A DNA stretch of 24,385 nt from Oppiella nova (Eukaryota > Arthropoda > Arachnida > Sarcoptiformes > Oppiidae). The stretch lies in assembly GCA_905397405.1 (NCBI GenBank), contig CAJPVJ010000484.1:1-24385 (forward strand), written 5' to 3'. A program made the position numbers and the translations under genes. Position 1 is the stretch's first letter. Each line of letters starts with the position of its first letter. Below, piece by piece: positions 10,112 through 19,717 of this stretch. The notes beneath the pieces are model-generated. The model worked only from the letters and a program-made list of their open reading frames with translations, ran no database searches and was not told the origin of the DNA.

Positions 10112-11641
10112 ATGGAGTCAACCATAAGAGAGAGACTGTCATTAGTGGCGGCCATCGGTTGTGGCATAGCTTTCGGAGTGTCCGGTATTTACACGTATTT
10201 CGTGACAAACCGTCAAATCAATGATCAGATCAATAGTCTCACGAATACTGTCGAAGACCTTAAGAACGAAGTGAAGGAACTGAAGGCCCAATCGATGGCC
10301 GCCTCTCAAACACATTCACCCATTCATTCACAACTGTTTCACTTTGACTCCGGAGCCGATGGAAGCGATCCATTCATTAATCGTCTCAACTGTTCCGGTG
10401 ATAACTTTTCCGTCAATCGGTGCCAAATCGACGGTCAATTGAATGCCCCTCCGGTTGACTCCAGTGTCACCACTGATGACAACGAAGAGTTCTTCGACTT
10501 TACCGAAGGGTTTGTCTCAAAAGTATTAAGAAATGACTTTTGGATAACGTTTTGAATTTGTATTCATACAGAGAAACAGAATCTGAACACAACGTCTCAA
10601 TCAATTATGGCAACAGTTTTGACACCAAATTAGACAATAATTATAAGAATAGTGATATCTCTTTGGAGCAATTGATCCATAAATTTGACACATTGTTAGA
10701 GGACTCGTCTGTCAATAAGAAAGATCTTTACGAACAGATTCTTGAGACCCATTCGAAGGTAAGAATCAGAAGCAAACATAAGTGTCGATTACCAGTGTCT
10801 ATAATACACTATTATGATTCACTATATGATACACTATTAAATTATATGATAGTAAACAATATTTTACTGTATATTTATACTGTATACTGAAATACTATAC
10901 ACAGAATCAATGCAATACAATGTAATGTGAATATTATGTTAAAGTTTGGTAAATCTGTGGACATAATGTGGAGGACAGCAAAAGCCACACATTTATATGG
11001 AATCTCAGCTCAAAAGGAGTCCAATAAAGAACTGATGAAGAGTTTAGCGTTTGAGACATTAGATTACGCTAAGAAAGCCATTGAATTGGATGAGAAAAAT
11101 CCTGAATGTCACAAATGGTAAGAAATTGTTAAAATTATAAAATACCGTATTATTTACACGTAAATAATAATAATAATAAATTGAATAAATGGAAAGGTAT
11201 GCGATAGCCATCGGATCTCTTAGTGATTTCATTACTACCAAAGAGAAGATATCAAATGGCAATCAATTTAAGAAACACTTAGACATAGCTTTAGATTTGA
11301 AGCCAAATGACCCGTCTCTACACCATATGTTGGGCCGCTTTTGCTACGAAGTGTCGCACCTGAGTTGGGTCGAGCGGAAGGTGGCCTCCGCTCTCTTCTC
11401 CAAAGTCCCCGAGTCTTCATTTGACGACTCTTTACGTCATTTCCAAAAAGCATATGATTTGAGACCCGAATGGAAAGAGAATATTCTGTTCATCTCAAAG
11501 ATCCTGATGAGTCAGAAGAAGTACAGCGAAGCCACTAAATGGATAGACAGGGGGTTAGCCATGAAATGCATCGGTGAGGACGATGTCATTGCTCACCAAC
11601 AGTTAGATTTACTTAATACTAAAGTTCTTAAACATAAATAA
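10112..11641 (+). CDS. regulator of microtubule dynamics (RMDN2/3-like), membrane-anchored TPR protein with FFAT motif
   Basis: Coding is join(10112..10509, 10572..10758, 10945..11117, 11197..11641), 400 residues; phases are consistent and all introns GT-AG (62, 186 and 79 bases). The frame is open upstream of 10112, but this is the first ATG before the membrane segment. Residues 9-30 form one hydrophobic segment (LSLVAAIGCGIAFGVSGIYTYF), and about 34-60 looks coiled coil. Residues 126-132 read EFFDFTE after an acidic stretch, close to the FFAT consensus EFFDAxE that binds VAP proteins of the ER. The C-terminal half is the RMDN TPR-like domain (HKWYAIAIG, KKHLDIALDLKPNDP, HMLGRFCYEV). In vertebrates RMDN3 (PTPIP51) tethers mitochondria to ER through VAP. 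By analogy this is an outer-membrane tether; which RMDN paralogue it matches I cannot say. It converges on ZNF622. Confidence 0.9.
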
Positions 11642-11872
11642 CAATATTTTCTATTTAATTTCTATTAGATTTAATTGCAAGCTTGACAAAAATTATGTTT
11701 ATTTATTAGAATTTATTTTTCTATACACTATTATTACGGTACCTTTTTATGTTTCAAACTGTTTGAACAAATGACCACAAAATGTGTCCAAAGATCAGAC
11801 CTAATTATAAATCGTTTCATTCCAAGCTGTGTCTGATATTTAGTGTATACAAAGATTTTAAAACTTATGACT

Positions 11873-11878
11873 TTTATT
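11873..11878 (-). terminator. AATAAA poly(A) signal, ZNF622
   Basis: TTTATT on the plus strand, 71 bases beyond the ZNF622 stop codon at 11949. Confidence 0.5.
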
Positions 11879-11914
11879 CAATATAATTGTAATTTAATTC
11901 AAACAACAAGTGAT

Positions 11915-11920
11915 AATAAA
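11915..11920 (+). terminator. AATAAA poly(A) signal, RMDN
   Basis: First plus-strand AATAAA after the RMDN stop, 274 bases downstream. It lies beyond the ZNF622 signal, so the transcripts would overlap. Confidence 0.45.
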
Positions 11921-11948
11921 ATTTATAGAAATTGTTTATCGTTTGAAA

Positions 11949-13130
11949 TCAGAATCCTATTTGACTTCTGAAGTGTTTTTGAAGAACTTTATTGTGGTTT
12001 TGACCCAATTTTAAATCATGTCTTCTCTGAACTCGTTGTATAAATTGGATGTCTTTTGCCCGACGAAGAGCAGCCACTCCTGTAATACCAGTCCATCCGA
12101 GAGCTCTGTATTTTGACATCACTTTATCCAAAATAGCTGAAGATTTTGGATAAGGTTTGCCTGAATTGTCGGTCAATGGCTTCAGATTTTGCTTATAATA
12201 ACGGAATAGCGAGCGGTGGCCGATGACAGCACCGGAAGGCAAAGTCAACTGCCAGTCGTCGTCATCGAGATATGGGATCGATATCTCTTCGTCATCATTG
12301 GACTCATTGGCGGCGAAGTCGGGATAACTGGTGGTGTAGTCATAGAACTGTGAATATTCGGGCAAATATTGGTCCGAATGGTTGAGTTTGGTGTGTCCTC
12401 TGTCTCTCATGTGCTGTTGGGCTGCTCTTCGCGAACGGAACCGTTTGCCGGAATCGCAACACCAAAGGCAGAAGTGACCGAAACCTACTTTTTCGCCCAA
12501 ATATCCTATAAATTGTGGCAAATCTTTCACGTATTCCACGTCTGGTATGAAAAACGAGTGATTTTGTGACATATGGCAGACATTGTCTTCAATTGTGTCA
12601 CTCGAGTGCTCGCAAAACAGACACTCAGTCGGAAGGATGGGCTCTTCGTCTGTCACCTCTGCATCGCTGCCAACACTCTCCCAATCGGAGTCGTCGTCCT
12701 CATCGATGGTCTCAATGACATTGTCGTCAGTGATATTTTCGACGACCACTGCATCGGACTTCACTTCTGTCGCCTTCTCTAAAGCAGTGTCTGAATGGAC
12801 GACATTCTCATCCAATGGTTTGCTTTGGACTGAACTCAAGTGTCTTTTGCTTCGGACGTGTTGTGCGAACGCCTTCTCGTTATTGAATTGTTTTCGACAA
12901 GTCTTGCAATAGTGCGAAGTCTTGTTGTGGTCATCGGTCTTCTGGTGTGTGCTTTGGTTTCGATGCACTTCTTCGATGAGAGAGAACTGCTGGTGAGTGA
13001 CCACCGGAATCGCAGCCAATCGTCGCTTCAGATTATATGAATGCCATTCACTCTTGTAGTGCAGGCGCTGATCATCACTTGTGGCCAAATTGACGCGACA
13101 CGTGAGACACGTGAACCAATTCATCGACAT
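11949..13130 (-). CDS. ZNF622: ZNF622/Rei1 zinc-finger 60S biogenesis factor
   Basis: Rei1/ZNF622 works in the cytoplasm on pre-60S subunits, probing the exit tunnel and helping recycle Arx1 and release eIF6-linked factors. The gene is a single exon of 393 codons, the same length as yeast Rei1 and shorter than human ZNF622 (about 477). Four C2H2-type fingers are visible: C8/C11/H24/H30, C75/C78/H91/H97, C170/C173/H186/H191 and C221/C224/H240/H246, the arrangement expected for the family. An acidic linker (about 143-163) separates fingers 2 and 3. The conserved C-terminal part has LTLPSGAVIGHRSLFRYY and, near the end, a basic stretch ending in HFRSQIGF. The start MSMNWFTCLTCR is the family N-terminus; the ATG two codons later is the only alternative. 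Converges on RMDN. Confidence 0.95.
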   Translation of the reverse strand: MSMNWFTCLTCRVNLATSDDQRLHYKSEWHSYNLKRRLAAIPVVTHQQFSLIEEVHRNQSTHQKTDDHNKTSHYCKTCRKQFNNEKAFAQHVRSKRHLSSVQSKPLDENVVHSDTALEKATEVKSDAVVVENITDDNVIETIDEDDDSDWESVGSDAEVTDEEPILPTECLFCEHSSDTIEDNVCHMSQNHSFFIPDVEYVKDLPQFIGYLGEKVGFGHFCLWCCDSGKRFRSRRAAQQHMRDRGHTKLNHSDQYLPEYSQFYDYTTSYPDFAANESNDDEEISIPYLDDDDWQLTLPSGAVIGHRSLFRYYKQNLKPLTDNSGKPYPKSSAILDKVMSKYRALGWTGITGVAALRRAKDIQFIQRVQRRHDLKLGQNHNKVLQKHFRSQIGF

Positions 13131-13396
13131 CTAAGACACCACTCTTGCAGTGAATGCGATGTACAGATCGTTGTCTTCACGCAAACTTCAGACCAATGAA
13201 TACAGCATTGGATTCACAGAAACGCAAAACATGTTTCACTTTATGGAGACTTACGAGACATCTATTGATTGCAAACAAAGGCCACAACTTTTGGTTCAAA
13301 ATCACAAACTTATGACTTTTAGAATTGCATTCAATTTATTAGGAATTACTTAATTGTTATTTATCAGGGTAGTTATTTATGAAGTATTATTTATGA

Positions 13397-13409
13397 GTGG
13401 ACAGGGATG
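13397..13409 (+). repeat. 13-base motif GTGGACAGGGATG
   Basis: Third site of the motif also at 8311-8323 and, inverted, 2981-2993. Confidence 0.7.
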
Positions 13410-13530
13410 CAGCCACCATGCTCATGCATGCAATATAATTATTACAACATTACATTATAGGACAGTTAGTTATGTTAAGAAAATAACAAACTAACTTCAG
13501 TAGAGTATAATTGCATAATCAATGTATTAT

Positions 13531-13554
13531 ATAACAATTACCGGTAATTGTTAT
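13531..13554. repeat. perfect 24-base palindrome
   Basis: ATAACAATTACC followed directly by its reverse complement, with no loop. The core AATTACCGGTAATT also occurs in EIF5 intron 3 (16995-17008). It could be a dimeric protein binding site (ACCGGT core) or chance in AT-rich DNA; the two shared cores make chance less likely. Confidence 0.85.
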
Positions 13555-15916
13555 TAATCCCACATTATTTAAGGTTATATCGCAGTCGTTTATATGAAGT
13601 TTTATTATAATTGTCTTTTAGTAAGATTATATAAGATAACTATTATATTTTTCTAGATTCTGTATGTGATAGTTGTTACCACTTAGATATACTGTTTATG
13701 ATTAGAGACAGTTATTGATAGTTTAATATAGTGTATGGACATAAATGTAATGAGTACAGTACATTATTAACTTGTATCCACATAATTGTCCAGTAATTGT
13801 GACAAAAACCATGTGATGACCCGTCAAATACCATTGAATTGCAATTAGTAAGCCCTGGAAGTTGTCATAAATTGCTATCAAATGCATGCATACATTCATA
13901 ATAGACTCAAACATTTAACAAATGTGAATATTATAATAGAAAATGTTTTCTACAATTGATTTAAATTTGGTGTTCAAATTATTGATTGTTTGCAAACTAA
14001 TGATATATAAGTTGGCCTTCACTTCAATGAATGCAAAGATTGGTCTAAAAGTGAATATTTGGTGTCAATATAAAAGATTTAGTGTTTTATGAAACAACTG
14101 CTAATTTAATGGACATCTTAATTGAAATCAAATGTAATGAATGTTAAAGTAATAATTGATAAAACTTATTAACTCATAGTGTAGTCATGAATGACTGTTC
14201 ATTGCATTGCATATCAGACTCAATGCATTCATTCAATGCATTTCATCGCTGCACACAGTGTTGGCCACAAGTGATGGGAGGTTCGCATCCAAAGCAATGC
14301 AATCGCAGACAATATTCTTAATTTGCGTGCAATCCTACGACCCTTTCATTACTAAAACAGTGAATTTAATTCAACAAATTGCTCACAAAACAGGACCCCT
14401 TCCCCGCAATCGCAATAACAGTGTTTGTGAGTGAATGTAGTGAATGGTCTACTATTGGCTGCGTGCTCATAGAGGTAATGAATGGCATGAATAGTGTAAT
14501 ACAGTGTTATAGTGGAGTTTCATACGCTGTACAGTACTGTACTATAAGTGAGTCTATTTGGTGTGCATTTGCTGTGCGTTTTGTGTGCATTCAATGCATT
14601 GTCTGCATTGCTTTCACTAGTGCTTCACTGTATCCACTAATCCACTGTTGTTTCACTTAATTGTAATCATCTCGTGATTGACATCTTCGGCAGCGACTGG
14701 TCTTGGGATCCGATCAAGTGTTTGGTCTTAAGTGACATAACGTTTACCAATACAATAGACTCAGCAAACAATTAATTTATATGACGTCTCCATTAAGTCT
14801 TTTCGGTAAACATTTGTTACGTTTATTACTATTTATTCAATATTTCACTCATTATTGCATTCATTCACTCATTCAGTGAATGATTTAAATGTTTGTTTAA
14901 AATTGATTTCTTATTTGAATTGATTTCATATCAAATTCATGCGAAATGTATGTATAATGCGATGAAAGCACTGAAAGTTGTCTCAAATGATAGCTATATG
15001 TATGAAATGAATGGAAATATGGCTTCAAATGGTGTATTGCATTGGTTTGCGCTATAATTGTCTCACATTTTATGTTATAATTATCTAACGTTTAATTCAT
15101 TTAACAGATAGTCATATGTTTTATCAATCAAACGATTAAATGACTGTTGAATAAAATTTTCGCCCAAAATGAGTGTTACATATGTTTTATATGAAGTCTT
15201 TCCTCATATTAATTGGTTTAATAGATAGCAAGCACTGACTGAACGTTAAAATTAGGATAATTTAGCATTAAAAGTTCATTTTATGATTATGTGAGACAAC
15301 AATTGCCACCATTTGCGAGCCAATGATTACAATGACTTCATATCTGTATGATATGAATGTTACTTATTTACCGTTTTATCTCAAGATTACTTGAAACACA
15401 TTGACAATTGAGTGAAAGTCTAACCAATGATTTGATGATTATTTTGCACAGAATTTCCGGTTCGACACAATCCTCAGTCAGAGATCTATTCTATAGACAC
15501 AACAGATTGTATTCAATCCAAACGGATATCATTAATATCTTCACTGTTTATGCCTTGTCATCGATCACCACATCCGCCAAATCTCTTAAATTCGCGGTAT
15601 TTATCACATGAATGTCTCATTTATAGCTATACTAATGGCTTATCACTTCCAATGCTGAAGGTATTTATCCGGTAGTGTTAGCGCCGGTAGTCAACGAAAA
15701 TTACAACCGTTTCGGTCGTGACTTTGAATCCCAATCCAATCCATTGTATTATATGTTGGGGTCGCCCGTCATTCGGTCCGAACACTCGGCAGTCATTTCC
15801 ACACAAATAAAGCCCCAAAACATTTCAAATTGCATTCAATTTCAGTCAAAACCAACATATTATTAGTTCTCATATTATTATTAATTAGAGTTTAGAAGTC
15901 TTAGTTTGGGTCCGAC

Positions 15917-17517
15917 ATGGGGTCCGTCAACGTTAACCGCAATCTTACCGATCAGTTCTATCGCTACAAAATGCCTAAACTTATTGCCAAAGTCGAGGGC
16001 AAAGGCAATGGCATTAAGACAGTGATCGTCAATATGGTTGAAGTGGCGAAAGCTCTGAATCGGCCGCCGATGTGTATGTCCTCTCACTGCAGACTTGTCT
16101 GAATCTGGTATTCATTGCAATCTTCTCTCCCTATCTATGTTCAGATCCAACCAAATACTTCGGGTGCGTATTGGGTGCACAAGTGAATTGTGATCTCAAG
16201 AATGAGCGCTATATCGTGAACGGCGCTCACGAGTCGAATAAACTCCAGGATCTGTTGGACGGATTCATTCAGAAATACGTTTTGTGCAGTTCTTGTGACA
16301 ATCCGGAGACCGTTCTCACAGTGAGTCAGAAGAAGGGAACCATAAACTCGAGTTGTAAGGCGTGCGGACACAGCGTTATGCTTCCGGCGACCGACAAGTT
16401 GGCCACTTATATACTCAAATACCCGCCCAATCAAGTGATAGCATCGGGTGCTTCAGTACAACCGGGAAAGAAGAGCAAACGTAAGGCCAAAGAGGAGGGC
16501 AAGAAGAATGGAGACTCCAATGACCGCAATAGTCCTCAACACGAATCCGATGAATTCAATGACGAACTCAATGGCGATGACGACGACTGGTGCGAAGACA
16601 CTGATGCAGACGCTGTGGCCCGACGTATGGAAGAGTTGAGTGTCGGCGCCAAAGGGCTTATGCTTAACGACGACTTGGAGAAGACATCCGAAGAACGTCT
16701 GCAGATCTTCTTCGACTTCACTAAAGTACTGCTCTATAAGACATGTTTTGTTATATTTTCTCAACAATTGGTGTATTTATAGAAAAAGAAGAATGGATTC
16801 AATGGACCATTGGATGCGTCGCTGCAGAAGGAGATCATAGGCGAAGCGGAACGGCTTGACGTTCGAGACAAAGCTGTGATCGTGTTGTGCGAACTCCTAT
16901 TCGATGACCCGTCGAAGATATTGCAGCAAATCAAGACACAACGGGTCCTCTTTTTGCGCGTATGTATCACTCATTTGATATTCATTTAATAGATAATTAC
17001 CGGTAATTGACAATTGATTGGATTTGTCAAACAGTTCACAACTGACAACAGCAGAGCTCAGAAGTATTTGTTGAGAGGCATTGAGCTGACGGTTAAGGAG
17101 TTTAAGGATCAGCTGATACCTCGTGTGCCTCACATTCTGAAGCAGTTCTACGATTTGGATATTTTGGATGAGAAAGTGCTGCTCGAATGGGGCTCTAAAG
17201 TAGGCGTTGATTGATATAAAAAGTGTGGAATTGTATTGAATTGATTGATGATTTAGGTTCAGAAGAAATCGGTGGGCAAAGAGATCGCTCAAGAGATCTA
17301 CGAGAAGGCGCAGCCATTCATCAAATGGCTTAAAGAAGCGGAAGAAGAGGAGTCGGACAGCGAAGAGGACGAGGAGGAGATTGAAGTGGTATACGATGAG
17401 CGCATACGTCCGGACAAAATCATACAAATCGAGGACAAGGAGGAGCCGAAAGCCAAAGCCAATGACTCGAATAACATCCAGTCGGCCACCGATGACATCG
17501 ATATCGACGCCATTTAG
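15917..17517 (+). CDS. EIF5: eukaryotic translation initiation factor 5
   Basis: eIF5 is the GTPase-activating protein for eIF2 in the 43S/48S complex and controls start-codon choice. Coding is join(15917..16073, 16145..16725, 16783..16959, 17035..17199, 17257..17517), 446 residues (human 431). Introns are GT-AG, 71, 57, 75 and 57 bases, with phases 1, 0, 0, 0. Exon 1 ends inside the Tyr codon of the conserved RPPxYPTKYFGC. The start MGSVNVNRN is the family N-terminus. Arg16 in FYRYKMP corresponds to the arginine finger (human Arg15). A C4 zinc ribbon is formed by C100, C103, C123 and C126. A basic, then acidic linker follows, then the HEAT-like W2 domain with [12 protein letters not shown] and an acidic patch. 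The protein ends DIDIDAI exactly as in the human one. No key residue is missing. Confidence 0.97.
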
Positions 17518-17634
17518 TCGACACTATTCTACGTCAAAATGATTTGCTTTTATGACTTTATTTTGTGTTTATGATTTCAATTTAATTGTAAACTTATTAT
17601 TAATTTTATTGCTATAATATTATTGATTAGTTTT

Positions 17635-18161
17635 AATCTCAATTCAATTCCTTATTATTTAAAACGAATGGTTTGATTCAAACATCCATTTGATTGATTG
17701 ATTCTGTCTTATTATCTAATAAATTGATAAAACTTTGCATTCAAAAGGTTTGACATTTATTTAAATAGATGTATTTATTGGTATTATACTAGAGTAGTGG
17801 TGTACACTGTACAGTACAGTACAGTATTCAATTTGTTATAAATTTGCCAAATTATAGGTAATAGACTGACAACTCAATTGCCTTTTACAGTTAGCTTCAC
17901 TCTAATCACTATAGTTTTGCCGTTAAATGAGATTTGTATTTGTATGACCTGGACTCATTTCTGAATTATTCTTATTACGGTATAATTGAATCCAATACAT
18001 ACAGTATCACAACATTAACCACTCATTAGGCATTAAACAGTGATTGTCATCTTTTTATTGTCTTTTCAAATACAAGTCCGTAAATGCATGGTATGATTGA
18101 TTGTAACTATGATTAGATTGACAATTAGTTGTTGGGTTGGGTTGGGGTCGGTGTTTGACTG
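17635..18161 (+). repeat. tandem repeat unit 1 (about 527 bases)
   Basis: Starts AATCTCAATTCAATTCC and ends just after a G-rich run. It is about 98 percent the same as unit 2 by eye, with several substitutions and three small indels. Confidence 0.9.
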
Positions 18162-18711
18162 AATCTCAATTCAATTCCTTATTATTTAAAACGAATGGTT
18201 TGATTCAAACATCCATTTGATTGATTGATTCTGTCTTATTATCTAATAAATTGATAAAACTTTGCATTCAAAAGGTTTGACATTTATTTCAATAGATGTA
18301 TCTAATTATTGGTATTATACTATAGTGGTGTACACTGTACAGGACAGTACAGTATTCAATTTGTTATAAATTTGCCAAATTATAGGTAATAGACTGACAA
18401 CTCAATTGCCTTTTACAGTTAGCTTCACTCTAATCACTATATCATAGTTTTGCCGTTAAATGAGATTTGTATTTGTATGACCTGGACTCATTTCTTAATT
18501 ATTCTTATTACGGTATAATTGAATCCAATACATATAGTATCACAACATTAACCACTCATTAGGCATCAAACAGTGATTGTCATCTTTTTATTGTCTTTTC
18601 AAATACAAGTCCGTAAATGCATGGTATGATTGATTGTAACTATGATTAGATTGACAATTAGTTGTTGGGTTGGGTTGGGGTCGGTGTTTGACTGGAAAAT
18701 GTGGACAATTG
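18162..18711 (+). repeat. tandem repeat unit 2 plus unique tail, ending at the N
   Basis: Begins head-to-tail directly after unit 1. Unit homology runs to about 18692, then continues as sequence also found in the third partial copy. The indel differences from unit 1 lie near 18300-18330 and 18442. Confidence 0.9.
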
Positions 18712-18712
18712 N
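18712..18712. other. single N: contig join with unmerged overlap
   Basis: One unknown base flanked by the same 152-base sequence on both sides (18560-18711 and 18713-18864), with one mismatch. This is what remains when two overlapping contig ends are scaffolded with a minimum gap instead of being merged. Confidence 0.85.
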
Positions 18713-18864
18713 TAGGCATTAAACAGTGATTGTCATCTTTTTATTGTCTTTTCAAATACAAGTCCGTAAATGCATGGTATGATTGATTGTAACTATGATT
18801 AGATTGACAATTAGTTGTTGGGTTGGGTTGGGGTCGGTGTTTGACTGGAAAATGTGGACAATTG
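18713..18864 (+). repeat. partial third copy (152 bases) after the N
   Basis: Equals 18560-18711 except for one T/C difference near its start; at that site it agrees with unit 1. It continues into unique sequence at 18865. Most likely an assembly duplicate. Confidence 0.9.
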
Positions 18865-19162
18865 GCACAAATGTAGACTTAGATGTATTAGCTAGGTAAA
18901 TTATACCATTAGGTATAAGCTCGTGATGTACAGTGACGAGCACTCGTGAGTGATTGGTGTGTATGGTGTGGTAGAGTAGGTGATGGGCATTGGGTAGGTC
19001 TAGTGGGTGTCTCATGTCACCTGCAATGTGTGTCAATACGTATACCTATACCTGTCTAATGGTCTAATGGTGTGTAATGTGTGGTAACCGTAATGTTGTT
19101 AATCTGTCAGTGAGTGAGTGCTGGCACTGCGGCCATGAGTGTGTGTGTGTGTAGTGTTTGGA

Positions 19163-19170
19163 TGACGTCA
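19163..19170. promoter_or_regulatory. CRE-like palindrome TGACGTCA
   Basis: A perfect cAMP response element (CREB/ATF class) following a GT-rich run. It lies about 550 bases upstream of the candidate gene at 19718 and could mark its promoter or that of the kinesin light chain gene. Role inferred from the motif only. Confidence 0.3.
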
Positions 19171-19717
19171 TACGTGTAGCCATTGTTTGGCACTTTCCAT
19201 ACATTAGTTGTTGTATTGTTTTGTTCACGCAATCTATAACTCAATTCATATTACAATCAATTGATTGCTATTTACATACATTTAATATTGCATTCATTTG
19301 TTCATGAAATTGTCCACATTTGATACCATATTTTTATATTTTATTTATTATTTTAGATATCAATAGTAGTATTCATAACAATAATAGACATTCACTTGAA
19401 GTCAAATCGATACAGTATTTTGTGAAAAGTGATGGCATTTCAATAGTGATACGACCATGGTCATATTGCTATTGTTCTGATTGCAATTAGTGACAATTCA
19501 TTGATATCAAGTGACCCACATCCATTTGTTTATACGTTGGGGTAAGTCTTACATGCATTTCACTATCATTTCAATTGATTTGCATTCAAATCAAAGTAAA
19601 CATAAATCACACGTATTATAATTACATTGAATGATCACTAATTGAGCAAGGTTACCATGTTGAATGTGTGTACTGTATTGGCAAATGTCTCAATCATATC
19701 GTAGTGACTGATTGTAG

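Larger units (their letters stand above)
11642..11948. other. convergent 3' spacer, RMDN/ZNF622
   Basis: 307 bases between two stop codons. The only clear plus-strand AATAAA is at 11915-11920, close to the end of ZNF622. The minus-strand AATAAA (plus TTTATT) is at 11873-11878, 71 bases past the ZNF622 stop. If both are used, the two 3' UTRs overlap antisense. Confidence 0.5.
13131..15916. other. 2.8-kb spacer between ZNF622 and EIF5
   Basis: No gene I can support. A plus-strand frame from an ATG at 13159 (about 64 codons, ending 13353) lies just upstream of ZNF622 and has no motif. Two coding-like stretches at about 15450-15600 and 15660-15866 have acceptor- and donor-like flanks, but their phases do not join and neither matches a family I know. 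The stretch 15640-15916 should include the EIF5 promoter. It also holds a 24-base palindrome (13531-13554) and one copy of the 13-base spacer motif (13397-13409). Confidence 0.5.
17518..19717. other. spacer after EIF5 with tandem repeats and an N join
   Basis: Non-coding as far as I can see. The left half is a tandem repeat unit of about 530 bases (two copies and a partial third across an N). The right half has a GT-rich stretch near 19140, a CRE site and a strong donor-like GGGGTAAGTC at 19539-19548 that may end an upstream exon of the candidate gene at 19718. Confidence 0.55.

Noticed and set aside
9904-10167. Minus-strand ORF of 87 codons followed by a GGTAAGT donor, considered as GCHFR exon 1
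   Set aside because: The true GCHFR exon 1 (MPYVLVSTQIRL) is at 8896-8931 and fits in phase. This ORF lies antisense to the RMDN start and its frame ends in TGA before the donor.
13150-13353. About 64-codon plus-strand frame just upstream of ZNF622
   Set aside because: No recognisable motif, and it overlaps the expected promoter and leader of ZNF622; likely chance.
14640-14790. Open frame of about 40 codons with FGSDWSWDPIKCLVLSD
   Set aside because: Bounded by stops on both sides with no splice sites that extend it; the opposite strand is also open, pointing to chance.
15408-15611. Plus-strand open frame with acceptor-like start and donor-like end, helix-like hydrophobic content
   Set aside because: It has no ATG of its own at the apparent start, the next open stretch (15660-15866) cannot be joined in phase, and I recognise no family.
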